Source: CAYVAP01 sp964343195 (lineage in GTDB: Bacteria > Bacteroidota > Bacteroidia > J057). Taken from it: a DNA stretch of 24,604 nucleotides. The notes beneath the pieces were generated by a model, which saw only the letters and a program-made list of their open reading frames with translations, searched no databases and was not told the origin of the DNA. Each line of letters starts with the position of its first letter. The stretch's first letter is position 1. A program made the translations under genes and the position numbers. Shown in pieces: positions 16,147 to 24,554 of the stretch. Location: assembly GCA_964343195.1 (NCBI GenBank), contig CAYFIR010000103.1, positions 1 through 24,604 on the forward strand. The letters are read 5' to 3'.

Positions 16147-16424
16147 TTCACGCGGAGTGTGGGAGACGCGGAGGGAAGAAGCTAATCTTCTTTCTTCTCT
16201 GCGCCTATGCGCGAGACCTTCTTTTTCCTCACGCGGAGTGTGGGAGACGCGGAGAAAAGACACTACCCCCCCTTTTTCTTCTCTGCGTCTCCGCGCCTAC
16301 CGCTAGGCGGCATCTTCGATCTGCGTGAGCTTTTCTTCTTCCTCAAGCGGAGTATGGGAGACGCGGAGAAAAGGCGCTACCCCCCCCTTTCTTCTCTGCG
16401 TCTCCGCGCCTCTGCGTGAGCTTT
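16147..16424. repeat. Three imperfect copies of a GC-rich hairpin repeat (REP/MITE-like)
   Basis: This fills most of the 318-base space between the M20 gene and the symporter. Each copy has a left arm like CTCACGCGGAGTGTGGGAGA followed by CGCGGAGAAAAG, a short spacer with a run of C in copies 2 and 3, and a right arm like CTTCTCTGCGTCTCCGCGCC followed by TCTGCGTGAG, which is the imperfect reverse complement. Homologous positions start at 16150, 16231 and 16345 (spacings 81 and 114). Copy 1 has a shortened right arm; copy 2 carries an extra piece containing the mini-palindrome CGCCTACCGCTAGGCG. Pyrimidine-rich linkers (CTTTTCTTCTTCC) follow each copy. No real gene is present here; the 70-residue open frame is just the repeats translated. 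Confidence 0.88.
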
Positions 16425-16436
16425 TCTTCTTCCCCG

Positions 16437-17918
16437 CTACTCCTCACTCAACAGCCACAGCCCGAGGAAGGTCAGCAACCCGTTGACGATCAGGATTTCG
16501 AAGCCAAACTCATAGCCCGTGAGCTGAGGGCTGAAGTAGGCGATCACGTAACTGACGATGGGTGACAGCAGGCAGACCAGCGGAATGAAGCGGTCGGAGA
16601 CCTTTCGCTTGACATATAAACCAAAGGCATACAGCCCCAGCAGGGGGCCATAGGTATAGCCTGCCGCCGTAAACACGGCATTGATCACGGCTCGGTCGTT
16701 GAGCGCGGCAAAGGCCAGGATCACCAGCAGCAGCACTCCGGCAAAGGCCACATGTACGAGGTAGCGGGTGCGACGCTTCCAGCTTTCGTCTTCCTTTTCC
16801 TCGAAGCGCAGGATGTCCACGCAAAATGAGGTCGTCAGCGCTGTCAGCGCCGAGTCGGCACTGGAGTAGGCCGCAGCGATCACGCCCACCAGGAAGACAA
16901 TGGCCGCCAATGGCCCCAAATGATTGAGGGCGAGGTAGGGGAAAAGTTCATCCGTGGCGAGGCAACTCCCGTCGGGCAGTCGGATGGCGCAGCCTTCCAC
17001 GAAAACGGGGTCGATCAGGCCGGATTCGCTGCCATAGAGGTAAAGAAGAGTCCCGAGCGAAAGAAACAGCAGATTGGCGATGATGAGGATAACGGAGAAT
17101 AGGAGGACGTTTCGCTGGGCCTCTCCCAGGGTGCGAATGGTGAGGTTTTTCTGCATCATGTCCTGATCCAGTCCTGTCATCACCGTCGCGATGGCCGCTC
17201 CGCTCATAAATTGTTTGAAGAAATTGTTGTCAGGCTTCCAGTCCCACACAAAGATATCGGAATAGGAACTTTGCTGCACCGAAGCCCACAGGTCACCAAA
17301 GCTCCAACCCATTTCCTGCCCGATCAGCCAGACGGTAATGACCGCACCTGTCAGCATCGCTGCCGTTTGCAGGGTGTCGGTCCAGACGACGGTCTTGATT
17401 CCCGCCCGAAAGGTGTACAGGTAGATCAACCCGATGGAAATCAACACTGTCAGCGGAAAAGGGATCCCAAAGTGATCCGCCACGGCAATTTGTAGCACCA
17501 ATCCCACGAGGTACAGCCGCAGGCTCGCGCCCACGATGCGCGAGATGATGAAGAGCACCGAACCACTTCGGTAGGCCCGATCGCCGTACCGTTGCCCCAG
17601 ATAGCCATAGATGGAGGTGAGGTTGAGCCGATAGTAAAGTGGCATCAGGATGAAGGCAATGACGGCATAGCCCACCAGGTAGCCCAACACGACCTGAAAG
17701 TAGGACCAGGCTCCGGTGCCGACTGCACCTGGCACCGAGATGAAGGTTACCCCGGAGAGCGAGGCTCCGATCATGCCAAAGGCCACCACATACCAGGGAG
17801 AATTGCGGTTAGCGGTGAAAAAGGTCTGGCTATTGGCACGGCGTCCGGTGAGCCAGGAGATCAGGACCAGCAGGGCAAAGTAGCCAAGGATCAGGCCGAG
17901 GGCTAGGGTGGGATTCAT
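16437..17918 (-). CDS. Sodium:solute symporter (SSS family)
   Basis: Inner membrane Na+-driven transporter of 493 aa with about 13 hydrophobic spans, as usual for the family. Diagnostic motifs are visible: the unwound first core helix in GMIGASLSGVTFISVPG (48-64), the AGIKTVVWTDTLQ signature (172-184), and the Na2-site helix YSSADSALTALTTSF (351-365) with adjacent Ser/Thr residues. A loop at about 300-325 has two cysteines (C310, C319) that may form an exported disulfide. Substrate cannot be told from sequence; sugars, sialic acid, proline or pantothenate are all carried by relatives. It ends directly beside the hairpin repeats and is divergent from the subtilase at 18133, with about 210 bases between the two starts. 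Start is an ATG. Confidence 0.9.
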   Translation of the reverse strand: MNPTLALGLILGYFALLVLISWLTGRRANSQTFFTANRNSPWYVVAFGMIGASLSGVTFISVPGAVGTGAWSYFQVVLGYLVGYAVIAFILMPLYYRLNLTSIYGYLGQRYGDRAYRSGSVLFIISRIVGASLRLYLVGLVLQIAVADHFGIPFPLTVLISIGLIYLYTFRAGIKTVVWTDTLQTAAMLTGAVITVWLIGQEMGWSFGDLWASVQQSSYSDIFVWDWKPDNNFFKQFMSGAAIATVMTGLDQDMMQKNLTIRTLGEAQRNVLLFSVILIIANLLFLSLGTLLYLYGSESGLIDPVFVEGCAIRLPDGSCLATDELFPYLALNHLGPLAAIVFLVGVIAAAYSSADSALTALTTSFCVDILRFEEKEDESWKRRTRYLVHVAFAGVLLLVILAFAALNDRAVINAVFTAAGYTYGPLLGLYAFGLYVKRKVSDRFIPLVCLLSPIVSYVIAYFSPQLTGYEFGFEILIVNGLLTFLGLWLLSEE

Positions 17919-18132
17919 GGAGGCTCAATTTCGGAGTTCCCTGGTTGAAGTGCAAAAGAGGAAAATGAGTTTAATAAATGTAAATCCACCCGGTTTTGCC
18001 CCATCCTCCCCCTCATTGGACCCAAGACAGCGTACGCTCATAGATTTTCAGGGGAAATATGATCTTTTCCCCCTTCAATGTCGTAATTTGCTAAGACTGC
18101 AAATTTGCTTTGTTTCACAACATACTTTGAAG

Positions 18133-19848
18133 ATGAAAAAACTCTGGATGCTCGTCCTGGCCATGGCCTTGGGGACGATGATTCAAGCCCAATCGACCAT
18201 GTGGGTGTTCTTTACCGACAAGGGTCTACACACGGCTGAACAACTACACCACCCCGAAAACTTCCTCAGCGAGGATGCCATTGCCCGCCGCATTGCGAAA
18301 AATGTACCCCTGACAGAAGAAGATCTTCCTGTACTGCCCGCCTATGTACAAGAGTTGCGCAATACAGGCCTCGAAGTCGTGGCAACCTCTCGCTGGCTCA
18401 ATGCCGCTGCGGTAAAAGGTGATGTTACCTGGGACAAACTGGCTCATTTACCCTATGTAAAAGGCCTGCGCCCCGTAGCTACCTTTACCCGAGCCTCTAC
18501 AGGAGAAGAAGGTGCCGAGTGGACAGAAAGCCTTACTGCCGAAGGTCCCTATGACTATGGCCGTTCTGAGCATCAGAATACCATGATCAACATCGCTCCT
18601 CTTCACGACAAGGGAATCACCGGAAAAGGCGTGACCATCGCCGTACTGGATGCTGGCTTCCCGGGAGTGGACAAAATTCCTGTTTTCGAAAAGCTACGCA
18701 ATGAAGGACGTATTGTGGCGACCTACGACTTTGTAGAAGACACCACCTTTGTTTACTGGGAGTCCTCACACGGTACTAATGTCCTCTCTACCATCGCGGC
18801 AGACCTGCCCGGCGAAATGGTAGGTACCGCTCCTGATGTGTCTGTTGTACTTTGCCGTACCGAGTACGCGCCTACCGAGACCCAGGTAGAGGAGCACTAC
18901 TTCATGCAGGCAGTAGAATTTGCCGATTCAGTAGGAGTAGATGTGATTCATGCATCGCTCGGCTACACCGAGTTTGACAATCCCGAAGAAAGCTACACCT
19001 ACCAGGATCTGAACGGTGACAAGGCGATCACCACCCGTGCCGTGGACATGGCAGCTCAGCGTGGCATCGTAGTTACCATCTCCGCTGGTAATGAAGGAGC
19101 AGATGACTGGCGTTATATCGCTGTTCCCTGTGATGCCGACAGCATCCTGTGCGTGGGCGCAGTCGACCGCGACGAGCAACTGGCCTACTTCTCCTCTGTA
19201 GGACCTACTGCTGATGGCCGCATCAAGCCTGACGTCGTAGCCATGGGGGTATCGACTACCGTAGCCAACCCCAGCGGACGCATCGGTACGTCAAATGGTA
19301 CTTCTTTCTCCGGTCCCATCATGGCCGGTGTGATGTGCTGCCTTCGTCAGGCGCACCCTGATCGCCCTAACATGGACCTGATCCAGGCCATTCGTCTGAG
19401 TGGCGACCAGTACAATTTCCCAGACAACGAATATGGCTACGGAGTTCCTGACGCTGCATTCGCAGACTCCTTGCTGGCTGCTGTGAAGGACCTGAGTACT
19501 GTTGAGATCGAGATGGATGAGAAGCCCAGTCGTGAGACAGAGGTTGTGGATCCTTTTGCCTCGACAGGAGAAGAAGAGGAAACAGTCGCCATAGAATTTA
19601 CGACAAACCCCAAGACCGAATTCAAGCAGAAACGACGCAAGATCATTCTTGATACTGAAGATGCTGACGCTGCCATCAAGGGTTTCCAGGTATTCCGGGG
19701 ATCTGAAATGGTGGACCTTGATCCCATGGATGTGGATGCAGATCCTTATCGCGTAGTATTCAAGACCAAGTACCTGCTACCTGGTGACTATTACATCCGG
19801 ATTGAGACTCCTGATTTCGAGGAATTCATCCAGTTTACGATTGAGTAA
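18133..19848 (+). CDS. Secreted S8 subtilisin-like serine protease, canonical triad
   Basis: The 571-aa product has a signal peptide (MKKLWMLVLAMALGTMIQAQ), an inhibitor-like prodomain to about 140, and a complete S8 domain: D173 in VTIAVLDAGF, H213 in ESSHGTNVLSTI, oxyanion N320 in ISAGNEG, and S391 in NGTSFSGPIMAGV. A Glu/Lys-rich linker (about 460-500) leads to a C-terminal beta region ending LLPGDYYIRIETPDFEEFIQ, which resembles a T9SS sorting domain in outline, but no PNP motif is seen and I would not call it one. The frame is open back to 17908, but the extra 75 residues cover the symporter start and lack a signal, so ATG 18133 is chosen. CGT/CGC codons dominate for Arg, suggesting strong expression. 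A strong terminator follows. Confidence 0.9.
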   Translation: MKKLWMLVLAMALGTMIQAQSTMWVFFTDKGLHTAEQLHHPENFLSEDAIARRIAKNVPLTEEDLPVLPAYVQELRNTGLEVVATSRWLNAAAVKGDVTWDKLAHLPYVKGLRPVATFTRASTGEEGAEWTESLTAEGPYDYGRSEHQNTMINIAPLHDKGITGKGVTIAVLDAGFPGVDKIPVFEKLRNEGRIVATYDFVEDTTFVYWESSHGTNVLSTIAADLPGEMVGTAPDVSVVLCRTEYAPTETQVEEHYFMQAVEFADSVGVDVIHASLGYTEFDNPEESYTYQDLNGDKAITTRAVDMAAQRGIVVTISAGNEGADDWRYIAVPCDADSILCVGAVDRDEQLAYFSSVGPTADGRIKPDVVAMGVSTTVANPSGRIGTSNGTSFSGPIMAGVMCCLRQAHPDRPNMDLIQAIRLSGDQYNFPDNEYGYGVPDAAFADSLLAAVKDLSTVEIEMDEKPSRETEVVDPFASTGEEEETVAIEFTTNPKTEFKQKRRKIILDTEDADAAIKGFQVFRGSEMVDLDPMDVDADPYRVVFKTKYLLPGDYYIRIETPDFEEFIQFTIE

Positions 19849-19910
19849 GAAGATATTGAGAGGTTGAGAGTAGGAGATCTGTAGTTCTATCTGATTCACC
19901 TCAAATCCAA

Positions 19911-19948
19911 TCGCCCAGGCTGCTACAGCAACCTGGGCGATTTCTTTT
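19911..19948 (+). terminator. Intrinsic terminator after the subtilase
   Basis: A 9-base stem TCGCCCAGG (19911-19919) pairs with 19932-19940; the loop holds a second short stem (TGCT/AGCA). It is followed by TTTCTTTT (19941-19948). It lies 63 bases beyond the stop codon at 19848 and is oriented for the plus strand. Confidence 0.87.
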
Positions 19949-20004
19949 GCAGACGGGAGGATTATGTCCTGATTCCCCAAACGCTCAAAATCAGAGCATC
20001 TCCG

Positions 20005-20481
20005 CTACTCATTCCTCATTCGCTCCTGACGCCGGCGGCGGATCTCAAGGAGAAGCTCGCGCTTGAACTCATTTTCAGCCTTATAGAGTTTTACCACCTT
20101 GCGGATTGGCAAAACCTTTTTAAACTCCTCATGGTATTCGGCTCTTAGCTCGTACTGCAGCCGCTGGATGTCAATATATTCATCGCTGAGGCGCTCCAGT
20201 TCAGACTCATCATCGCCATCATACGCAGCTTTCATCCGGGCCTGTAGCCTCCGTTCACGCCGCTGTAGTTGCTCGCTTTTTTCAGCGAACTCATTATACA
20301 CAGGCCAGAATCGCTGGGCCTCTCCAGAAGTAAGGGAAAGTTGCCTTGTGAAAAAGGCCACCTTAAAAGCCTCCAATTGCTCCCGACCATCACCGGGAAG
20401 CTCATCCCCATCGCCCTGCCCCCTCAACAAGGGGCCGGAAACCATGAGGATGGCCATCATTAGTATGTGAATTGTTCTCAT
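20005..20481 (-). CDS. Spy-like periplasmic protein of the ECF sigma operon
   Basis: The 158-aa product has a signal peptide (hydrophobic 4-19, cleavage near RGQ) and is otherwise helical and highly charged. The segment FKVAFFTRQLSLTSGEAQRF (39-58) followed by WPVYNEF is the hallmark of the Bacteroidota proteins often annotated as sensor of ECF-type sigma factor, relatives of the Spy/CpxP (LTxxQ) envelope-stress chaperones. The C-terminal 38 residues carry 14 Lys/Arg, including an RRRRQER stretch. It is the third gene of a minus-strand set, 78 bases after the membrane protein gene and behind the sigma factor, so it probably reports envelope condition to them. The role is inferred from gene order and family. 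Confidence 0.82.
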   Translation of the reverse strand: MRTIHILMMAILMVSGPLLRGQGDGDELPGDGREQLEAFKVAFFTRQLSLTSGEAQRFWPVYNEFAEKSEQLQRRERRLQARMKAAYDGDDESELERLSDEYIDIQRLQYELRAEYHEEFKKVLPIRKVVKLYKAENEFKRELLLEIRRRRQERMRNE

Positions 20482-20559
20482 TTTAAAATATGAATAGGTG
20501 CAAAGTGTGTCTCTTTTTGGGCATCCCGGAATTTTGATGAAGTAAGAAATTAGCCAATT

Positions 20560-21204
20560 TTAGCCCTCAATCTCCCCACTTTCCAGCCAGGCTTCCTCAA
20601 GGTCTTCGAGGTCAATGTCGTCCAAAAGCTGATCCAGTTCATCAGATGACAAATCTTCAACTTCCAGTTGGTCGGAGGTAATACCCTCCAGTAATTCATG
20701 TTCATCGCCCAGGACCTCAAAGATCATGTCATCATCATAGTTCTCTTCTACGACCAGTGCCAGTAGATCCTCGGTAGGGATTTCTTCCCAGGCAAGTGCA
20801 TCACCTGCCGTGGATGCTTCCTGAGGTACGGCACTTCGCAGCAAAAGCAACAGCGCCAGGGCAGCAGCCAGGGCCAGGGTAGCGTACCCCCACCTGGCAC
20901 GCATGGAAACCACACGAGGGGATGACATCCCCTCTATCTTCTGCCGAATGCGGCCAGGAAGGGAGTCAAAATATCCTGTGGGAACGGCGAAGGGAAATCC
21001 TTTCCCCGCACGTTGCAATGCTGGAGCCTGAGCAAGGATCTCCTCATCCTCCAGCTTATCCATCAGACTGGCCTGCATCTGATCAAAGTAGTGATCAGGC
21101 GCCTGATACTCTCCAGAAGATTTCTCTTTCAGCGACCTCAGGATGGGGCTGTCCTCCAACTCATGATCAAATTTATCTTGCGGAAACATAGGCTTATATG
21201 GCAT
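20560..21204 (-). CDS. Single-pass membrane protein, probable anti-sigma or sigma regulator
   Basis: The 214-aa product has a cytoplasmic N-terminal part, one membrane helix (107-123, preceded by SMRARWG and followed by R123), and a C-terminal tail that should be periplasmic by the positive-inside rule. Two related motifs occur before the membrane: APDHYFDQMQASLMDK (35-50) and VPTGYFDSLPGRIRQK (74-89), a duplicated P-x-x-YFD unit also seen in Bacteroidota proteins beside ECF sigma genes. The tail (131-214) has 32 Asp/Glu and no Lys or Arg. No zinc-type anti-sigma HxxxCxxC motif is present. Its ATG overlaps the end of the sigma gene by 11 bases, implying translational coupling. The anti-sigma role is inferred from position and topology. 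Confidence 0.78.
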   Translation of the reverse strand: MPYKPMFPQDKFDHELEDSPILRSLKEKSSGEYQAPDHYFDQMQASLMDKLEDEEILAQAPALQRAGKGFPFAVPTGYFDSLPGRIRQKIEGMSSPRVVSMRARWGYATLALAAALALLLLLRSAVPQEASTAGDALAWEEIPTEDLLALVVEENYDDDMIFEVLGDEHELLEGITSDQLEVEDLSSDELDQLLDDIDLEDLEEAWLESGEIEG

Positions 21205-21754
21205 TAACCCGACTACTCAGGTACTTTTCAATTTTTTTTACGGCATGGTGATAGTTGGCTTTCAGGCCTCCTACCGAGGTTTCCAGTACTGTTGCGATCT
21301 CCTCATACTTCATCTCGTCAAAGTAGCGCAGGGTAAAGACCATGCGCTGTCGCTCTGGTAGCGTCTCAATAGCAGCCTGCAACTGGCGCTGGATCTCATT
21401 GCCTTCCGGATCGGCTCCTGCTGATCGGCTGTGGCGGGGATCGTCCTGCAGGTCTTCCACATCGCTGTAGGCCCGGCGCTTGCGCTGGTTGAGCAGGGTC
21501 AGGGCCTCATTGGTGGCAATGCGGTAGAGCCAGGTTCTCAGCGCAGCGTCTCCCCGAAACCGATCGAGATTCTTCCACGCTTTCAAAAATGTATTCTGCA
21601 ATACATCATCCGTATCGTCGTGGTCCTGCACCATCCGGCGAATATGCTGATACAACATTCGCTGATAGGCAGATACCAGTTCTCCAAATGCCTGGGATCG
21701 TTTTGACGGATCCTGCAAGGCTGACAGCAGGGCTTGTTCTCGAGTTGCAACCAT
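21194..21754 (-). CDS. ECF-type RNA polymerase sigma factor
   Basis: Directs RNA polymerase to a small regulon, probably for envelope stress. Region 2 is clear: FGELVSAYQRMLYQHIRRMV, then DTDDVLQNTFLKAWKNLDRF and RGDAALRTWLYRIATNEAL. Region 4 follows: LQAAIETLPERQRMVFTLRY, then YEEIATVLETSVGGLKANYH and HAVKKIEKYL. The frame opens at a GTG (21778), but the ATG at 21754 (MVATREQALLSALQDPSKRS) gives the normal family N-terminus and is used here (186 aa). It is the first gene of a three-gene unit with the membrane protein (11-base overlap) and the Spy-like protein. The palindrome GGTTTAAACC lies just upstream. Confidence 0.93.
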   Translation of the reverse strand: MVATREQALLSALQDPSKRSQAFGELVSAYQRMLYQHIRRMVQDHDDTDDVLQNTFLKAWKNLDRFRGDAALRTWLYRIATNEALTLLNQRKRRAYSDVEDLQDDPRHSRSAGADPEGNEIQRQLQAAIETLPERQRMVFTLRYFDEMKYEEIATVLETSVGGLKANYHHAVKKIEKYLSSRVNAI

Positions 21755-21783
21755 CTCGATAGTTTGATTTCCCGTCACATAAA

Positions 21784-21795
21784 AGGTTTAAACCT
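21784..21795. promoter_or_regulatory. 12-base palindrome upstream of the sigma factor gene
   Basis: AGGTTTAAACCT is a perfect 12-base palindrome 30 bases before the chosen sigma start and next to ATTATA (TATAAT on the minus strand, 21796-21801). It may be an operator or part of an autoregulated promoter. Only one copy was noticed, so this is tentative. Confidence 0.3.
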
Positions 21796-21989
21796 ATTAT
21801 ACAAAATCTTTACCTCCCTGCCAGCCAAAGAGATTCGGATGAAAAATTCCTTCAATCCAATGATTCATTCATCCGCACGAAAGAAGCACTGAATTTATCC
21901 ACTTGCGCAGCAGGTAAAGGATATGCCCTAATTGTTTGTGAAATACGCACTCATAAGCCCTACTTACATTCGCTAAGCATCAACTTTAT

Positions 21990-23294
21990 ATGAGTCATAC
22001 TGATTACAAGCAAACCCTTGATTATCTATTCAACAAGCTCCCCGTTTACCAGCACCAGGGCACTCCTGCTGCCAACCTCGACCTGAGTACAACGCGCGAG
22101 CTCTGTTGGGATCTGGGTATGCCCCAGTGGAAGCTCAACACCGTGCATGTAGCCGGGACCAACGGCAAAGGCTCTGTGTCTTCTATGCTGGCCAGCATTT
22201 TTCAGGAAGCGGGGTTCCGGGTCGGCCTGTTTACCAGTCCACACCTTGGGGACTTCCGTGAGCGCATCCGCATCAATGGACAGCCTATTTCAGAAGCTGA
22301 AGTAGTAGAGTGGGTGGATTGCTACAAGTTACCCATCGAACGACTCAAGCCTACTTTCTTCGAACTCACCACGGTCATGGCCTTTGAATACTTTGCCGAC
22401 CAGGAAGTGGACATATGCCTGTTTGAAGTCGGGCTGGGAGGCCGACTGGATGCGACCAATGTCCTAAAACCAGAGTTAAGCGTAGTCACCGGCATTGGGC
22501 TGGACCATACCCATATCCTGGGGGAGACCCTGGCAGAAATTGCCGGAGAAAAGGCAGGTATTTTCAAAAAATACACTCCTGCGGTCGTAGGAAGGCGCCA
22601 CCCGGAGACAGATCCTGTTTTTGTAAAAATAGCAGATGAACTGGAGGCAGATCTGCATTTTGCTGCCGATCAGTACATCGCCACCCCCGTACCAGGAAGT
22701 GACCTTTACCAAACCTGGGAAGTAAATGGACAGACCTACGAACTGGATTTGATGGGTCGATTCCAGGGAGAAAATCTTGCTACCGTCCTGCAAAGTGTCG
22801 AAGCACTGCGCACCGACGGCTGGGATATCCCGGAAGAAGCCGTCCTGAACGGGCTGAGAAATGTGGTTCGGAACACGGGCATGCGGGGCCGAATGGAGCG
22901 CTTGCAAAGCCAGCCGACTGTCTTATGTGATGTTGGACACAACCTGGATGGCATTCGCGCCACAATCCCCCAGGTAAAAGCCCTTCCTTCTGAGCAACTC
23001 CACATCATCTGGGGCATGGTTGAGGAAAAGGACCATCAAAGTATCCTGGCAGAGCTGCCCTCAGAAGCCACCTACTACTTTACCCAACCACAAAACCCAA
23101 GAGGACTCGCAGCAGAAAAGCTGGCCTCGCTTGCCAGCGAAGTTGGGCTGAAGGGAAGCGTATTTGCAGATACCCAGCGCGCACTCAATGCTGCGCTCGA
23201 AGCTGCCCAGCCACAGGATTTGATTTTTGTCGGAGGAAGCACCTTTACGGTGGCAGATCTGCTGATACTATGGCCGGAACGTCAAGCGGTTTGA
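21990..23294 (+). CDS. folC: Folylpolyglutamate synthase / dihydrofolate synthase
   Basis: Cytoplasmic Mur-ligase-fold enzyme that adds glutamate to dihydropteroate and to folates using ATP. The 434-aa product has the P-loop VAGTNGKGSVSSML (54-67), LFTSPHLGDFRERIRING (80-97), FEVGLGGRLDATNVL (145-159), TGIGLDHTHILGET (167-180) and EKAGIFK (187-193), all family hallmarks in the correct order and spacing. The C-terminal Mur ligase domain includes NTGMRGRMERLQ and LCDVGHNLDGI, and ends near FVGGSTFTVADLL. Length is normal. It is divergent from the sigma operon, with 211 bases between ORFs. The next gene downstream, a phosphate-type transporter, starts 226 bases on and is probably separate; no clear terminator was found in between. 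Confidence 0.94.
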   Translation: MSHTDYKQTLDYLFNKLPVYQHQGTPAANLDLSTTRELCWDLGMPQWKLNTVHVAGTNGKGSVSSMLASIFQEAGFRVGLFTSPHLGDFRERIRINGQPISEAEVVEWVDCYKLPIERLKPTFFELTTVMAFEYFADQEVDICLFEVGLGGRLDATNVLKPELSVVTGIGLDHTHILGETLAEIAGEKAGIFKKYTPAVVGRRHPETDPVFVKIADELEADLHFAADQYIATPVPGSDLYQTWEVNGQTYELDLMGRFQGENLATVLQSVEALRTDGWDIPEEAVLNGLRNVVRNTGMRGRMERLQSQPTVLCDVGHNLDGIRATIPQVKALPSEQLHIIWGMVEEKDHQSILAELPSEATYYFTQPQNPRGLAAEKLASLASEVGLKGSVFADTQRALNAALEAAQPQDLIFVGGSTFTVADLLILWPERQAV

Positions 23295-23519
23295 GTAGAC
23301 AGCAGGTGGAATCATCAACCATAGCCTGGATAGGATGAGCGCTGGAGTTTCTACTAAATGATCCGCTCGAGGCCTTCACGGATTCAGTCCGATGTTAAGC
23401 CCAGATTAAGTCCGTGCCCAGTACAGATGGGATCGTTGGAAAAACGCAGGTGAGGTTTTAGCTTGCGATTGCTCAATAGGCAACGCTCAAACCACCTGTC
23501 ACCCTACTACCCTTTCTGT

Positions 23520-24554
23520 ATGGAACTCTCTCTAATCATTGGCATACTGGGCTTCATCCTGGCCTCGTACTCAGTTGTGGGTAATGATGTTATCCAGACT
23601 CTGGGAACTTTCCTTACTTCCAACGAAGACAAACCCTGGTGGGTACTCTGGCTCTACGCCGGCGGTATCCTCACCGTAACCCTCATCATCGGCTACCTGG
23701 GGATGGGCGAAGCCCTGGGCGGAAATGATGTCGCCTTTGACCGCCTTGACAAGATTGACATCCCCACCGAACTGAGCTTTTGGTACCTGCTCCCCCCGCT
23801 GGTGCTGCTGTTCATCACCCGGTTAGGGATTCCTGTAAGTACGACTTTCCTGATTCTGACCTTTTTCTCGGCCAAAAGTCTGCCGGGCATGCTGAACAAG
23901 TCCCTGATTGGCTATGCACTGGCCTTTGTCGCTGGTCTCCTGATTTTTATCGCCATCAGTAGGGCTACCGAGCGGATGTTCATGCAAAAGCCCCTTGGAG
24001 AAGGTGGAGGCATCTGGACAAGTAAAGGCTTTTGGACCGTCGCCCAATGGCTCTCGACCGGATTTCTATGGTCTCAATGGCTAACCCAGGACCTCGCCAA
24101 CCTCTACGTATATCTCGGTGATCCCGAAGCTATCAGCCCCGGAATGTTTGCGTTCTCACTGGTAGTTGTCGTGGGCCTGCTGGGCTACATCTTCTACTCG
24201 AAGGGGGGAGCCATCCAGGGGATCGTCAAGTCCAAAACCAATACGGCTGATATTCGCTCAGCTACTTTCATCGACCTGATTTATGGCCTTGTCCTACTGG
24301 TTTTCAAGCAGGACATCATGGGCCTCTGGGGTGCCAAACTCCCCATGAGTACTACCTGGGTGTTCCTGGGACTGCTGGCAGGTCGCGAACTGGGTATGCG
24401 CATCGCCATGGGTCCCAAGCCTGACCGCAAGCTCAGCATGATGATTTTTTCAGACCTGGGTAAAGCTGCCCTCGGTCTGATCGTGAGTGTGACCCTCGTT
24501 CTGATCATGTACGTAGCACAGGGCAAAGATGCCACCACATTGTTCAGCTTCTAG
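23520..24554 (+). CDS. Divergent PiT/PHO4-type inorganic phosphate transporter
   Basis: Polytopic inner membrane protein of 344 aa. It shows the internal duplication of the PiT family. First half: SVVGNDVIQTLGTF (18-31) and LGIPVSTTFLIL (102-113). Second half: QWLTQDLANLYVYL (186-199, a weakened version of the GxNDxAN motif) and LPMSTTWVFLGLLAGRE (274-290). About nine to ten hydrophobic segments can be traced. Known PiT proteins co-transport phosphate with H+ or Na+; the second ND motif has become QD here, so substrate or ion use may differ. The open frame extends to a TTG at 23463, but MELSLIIGILGFILASYS from the ATG at 23520 starts directly with the first membrane helix and is chosen. The gene ends 50 bases before the window edge. 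Confidence 0.83.
   Translation: MELSLIIGILGFILASYSVVGNDVIQTLGTFLTSNEDKPWWVLWLYAGGILTVTLIIGYLGMGEALGGNDVAFDRLDKIDIPTELSFWYLLPPLVLLFITRLGIPVSTTFLILTFFSAKSLPGMLNKSLIGYALAFVAGLLIFIAISRATERMFMQKPLGEGGGIWTSKGFWTVAQWLSTGFLWSQWLTQDLANLYVYLGDPEAISPGMFAFSLVVVVGLLGYIFYSKGGAIQGIVKSKTNTADIRSATFIDLIYGLVLLVFKQDIMGLWGAKLPMSTTWVFLGLLAGRELGMRIAMGPKPDRKLSMMIFSDLGKAALGLIVSVTLVLIMYVAQGKDATTLFSF

Noticed and set aside
16207..16419. 70-codon frame within the hairpin repeats
   Set aside because: It is only the translation of repeat units, with duplicated peptide segments caused by the DNA repeats.
16147..16424. Possible CRISPR array
   Set aside because: Three units with unequal spacing, imperfect copies, and self-complementary arms; no constant short repeat with unique equal spacers and no cas genes.
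19800..19848. T9SS sorting domain at the end of the canonical subtilase
   Set aside because: The LLPGDYYIRI strand is reminiscent, but the PNP motif and the final glycine/lysine strand pattern are absent.
21935..21968. TTTG-N22-TACTTACA promoter candidate for folC
   Set aside because: Spacing is outside 19-21 and two of four bases in the second box are wrong.
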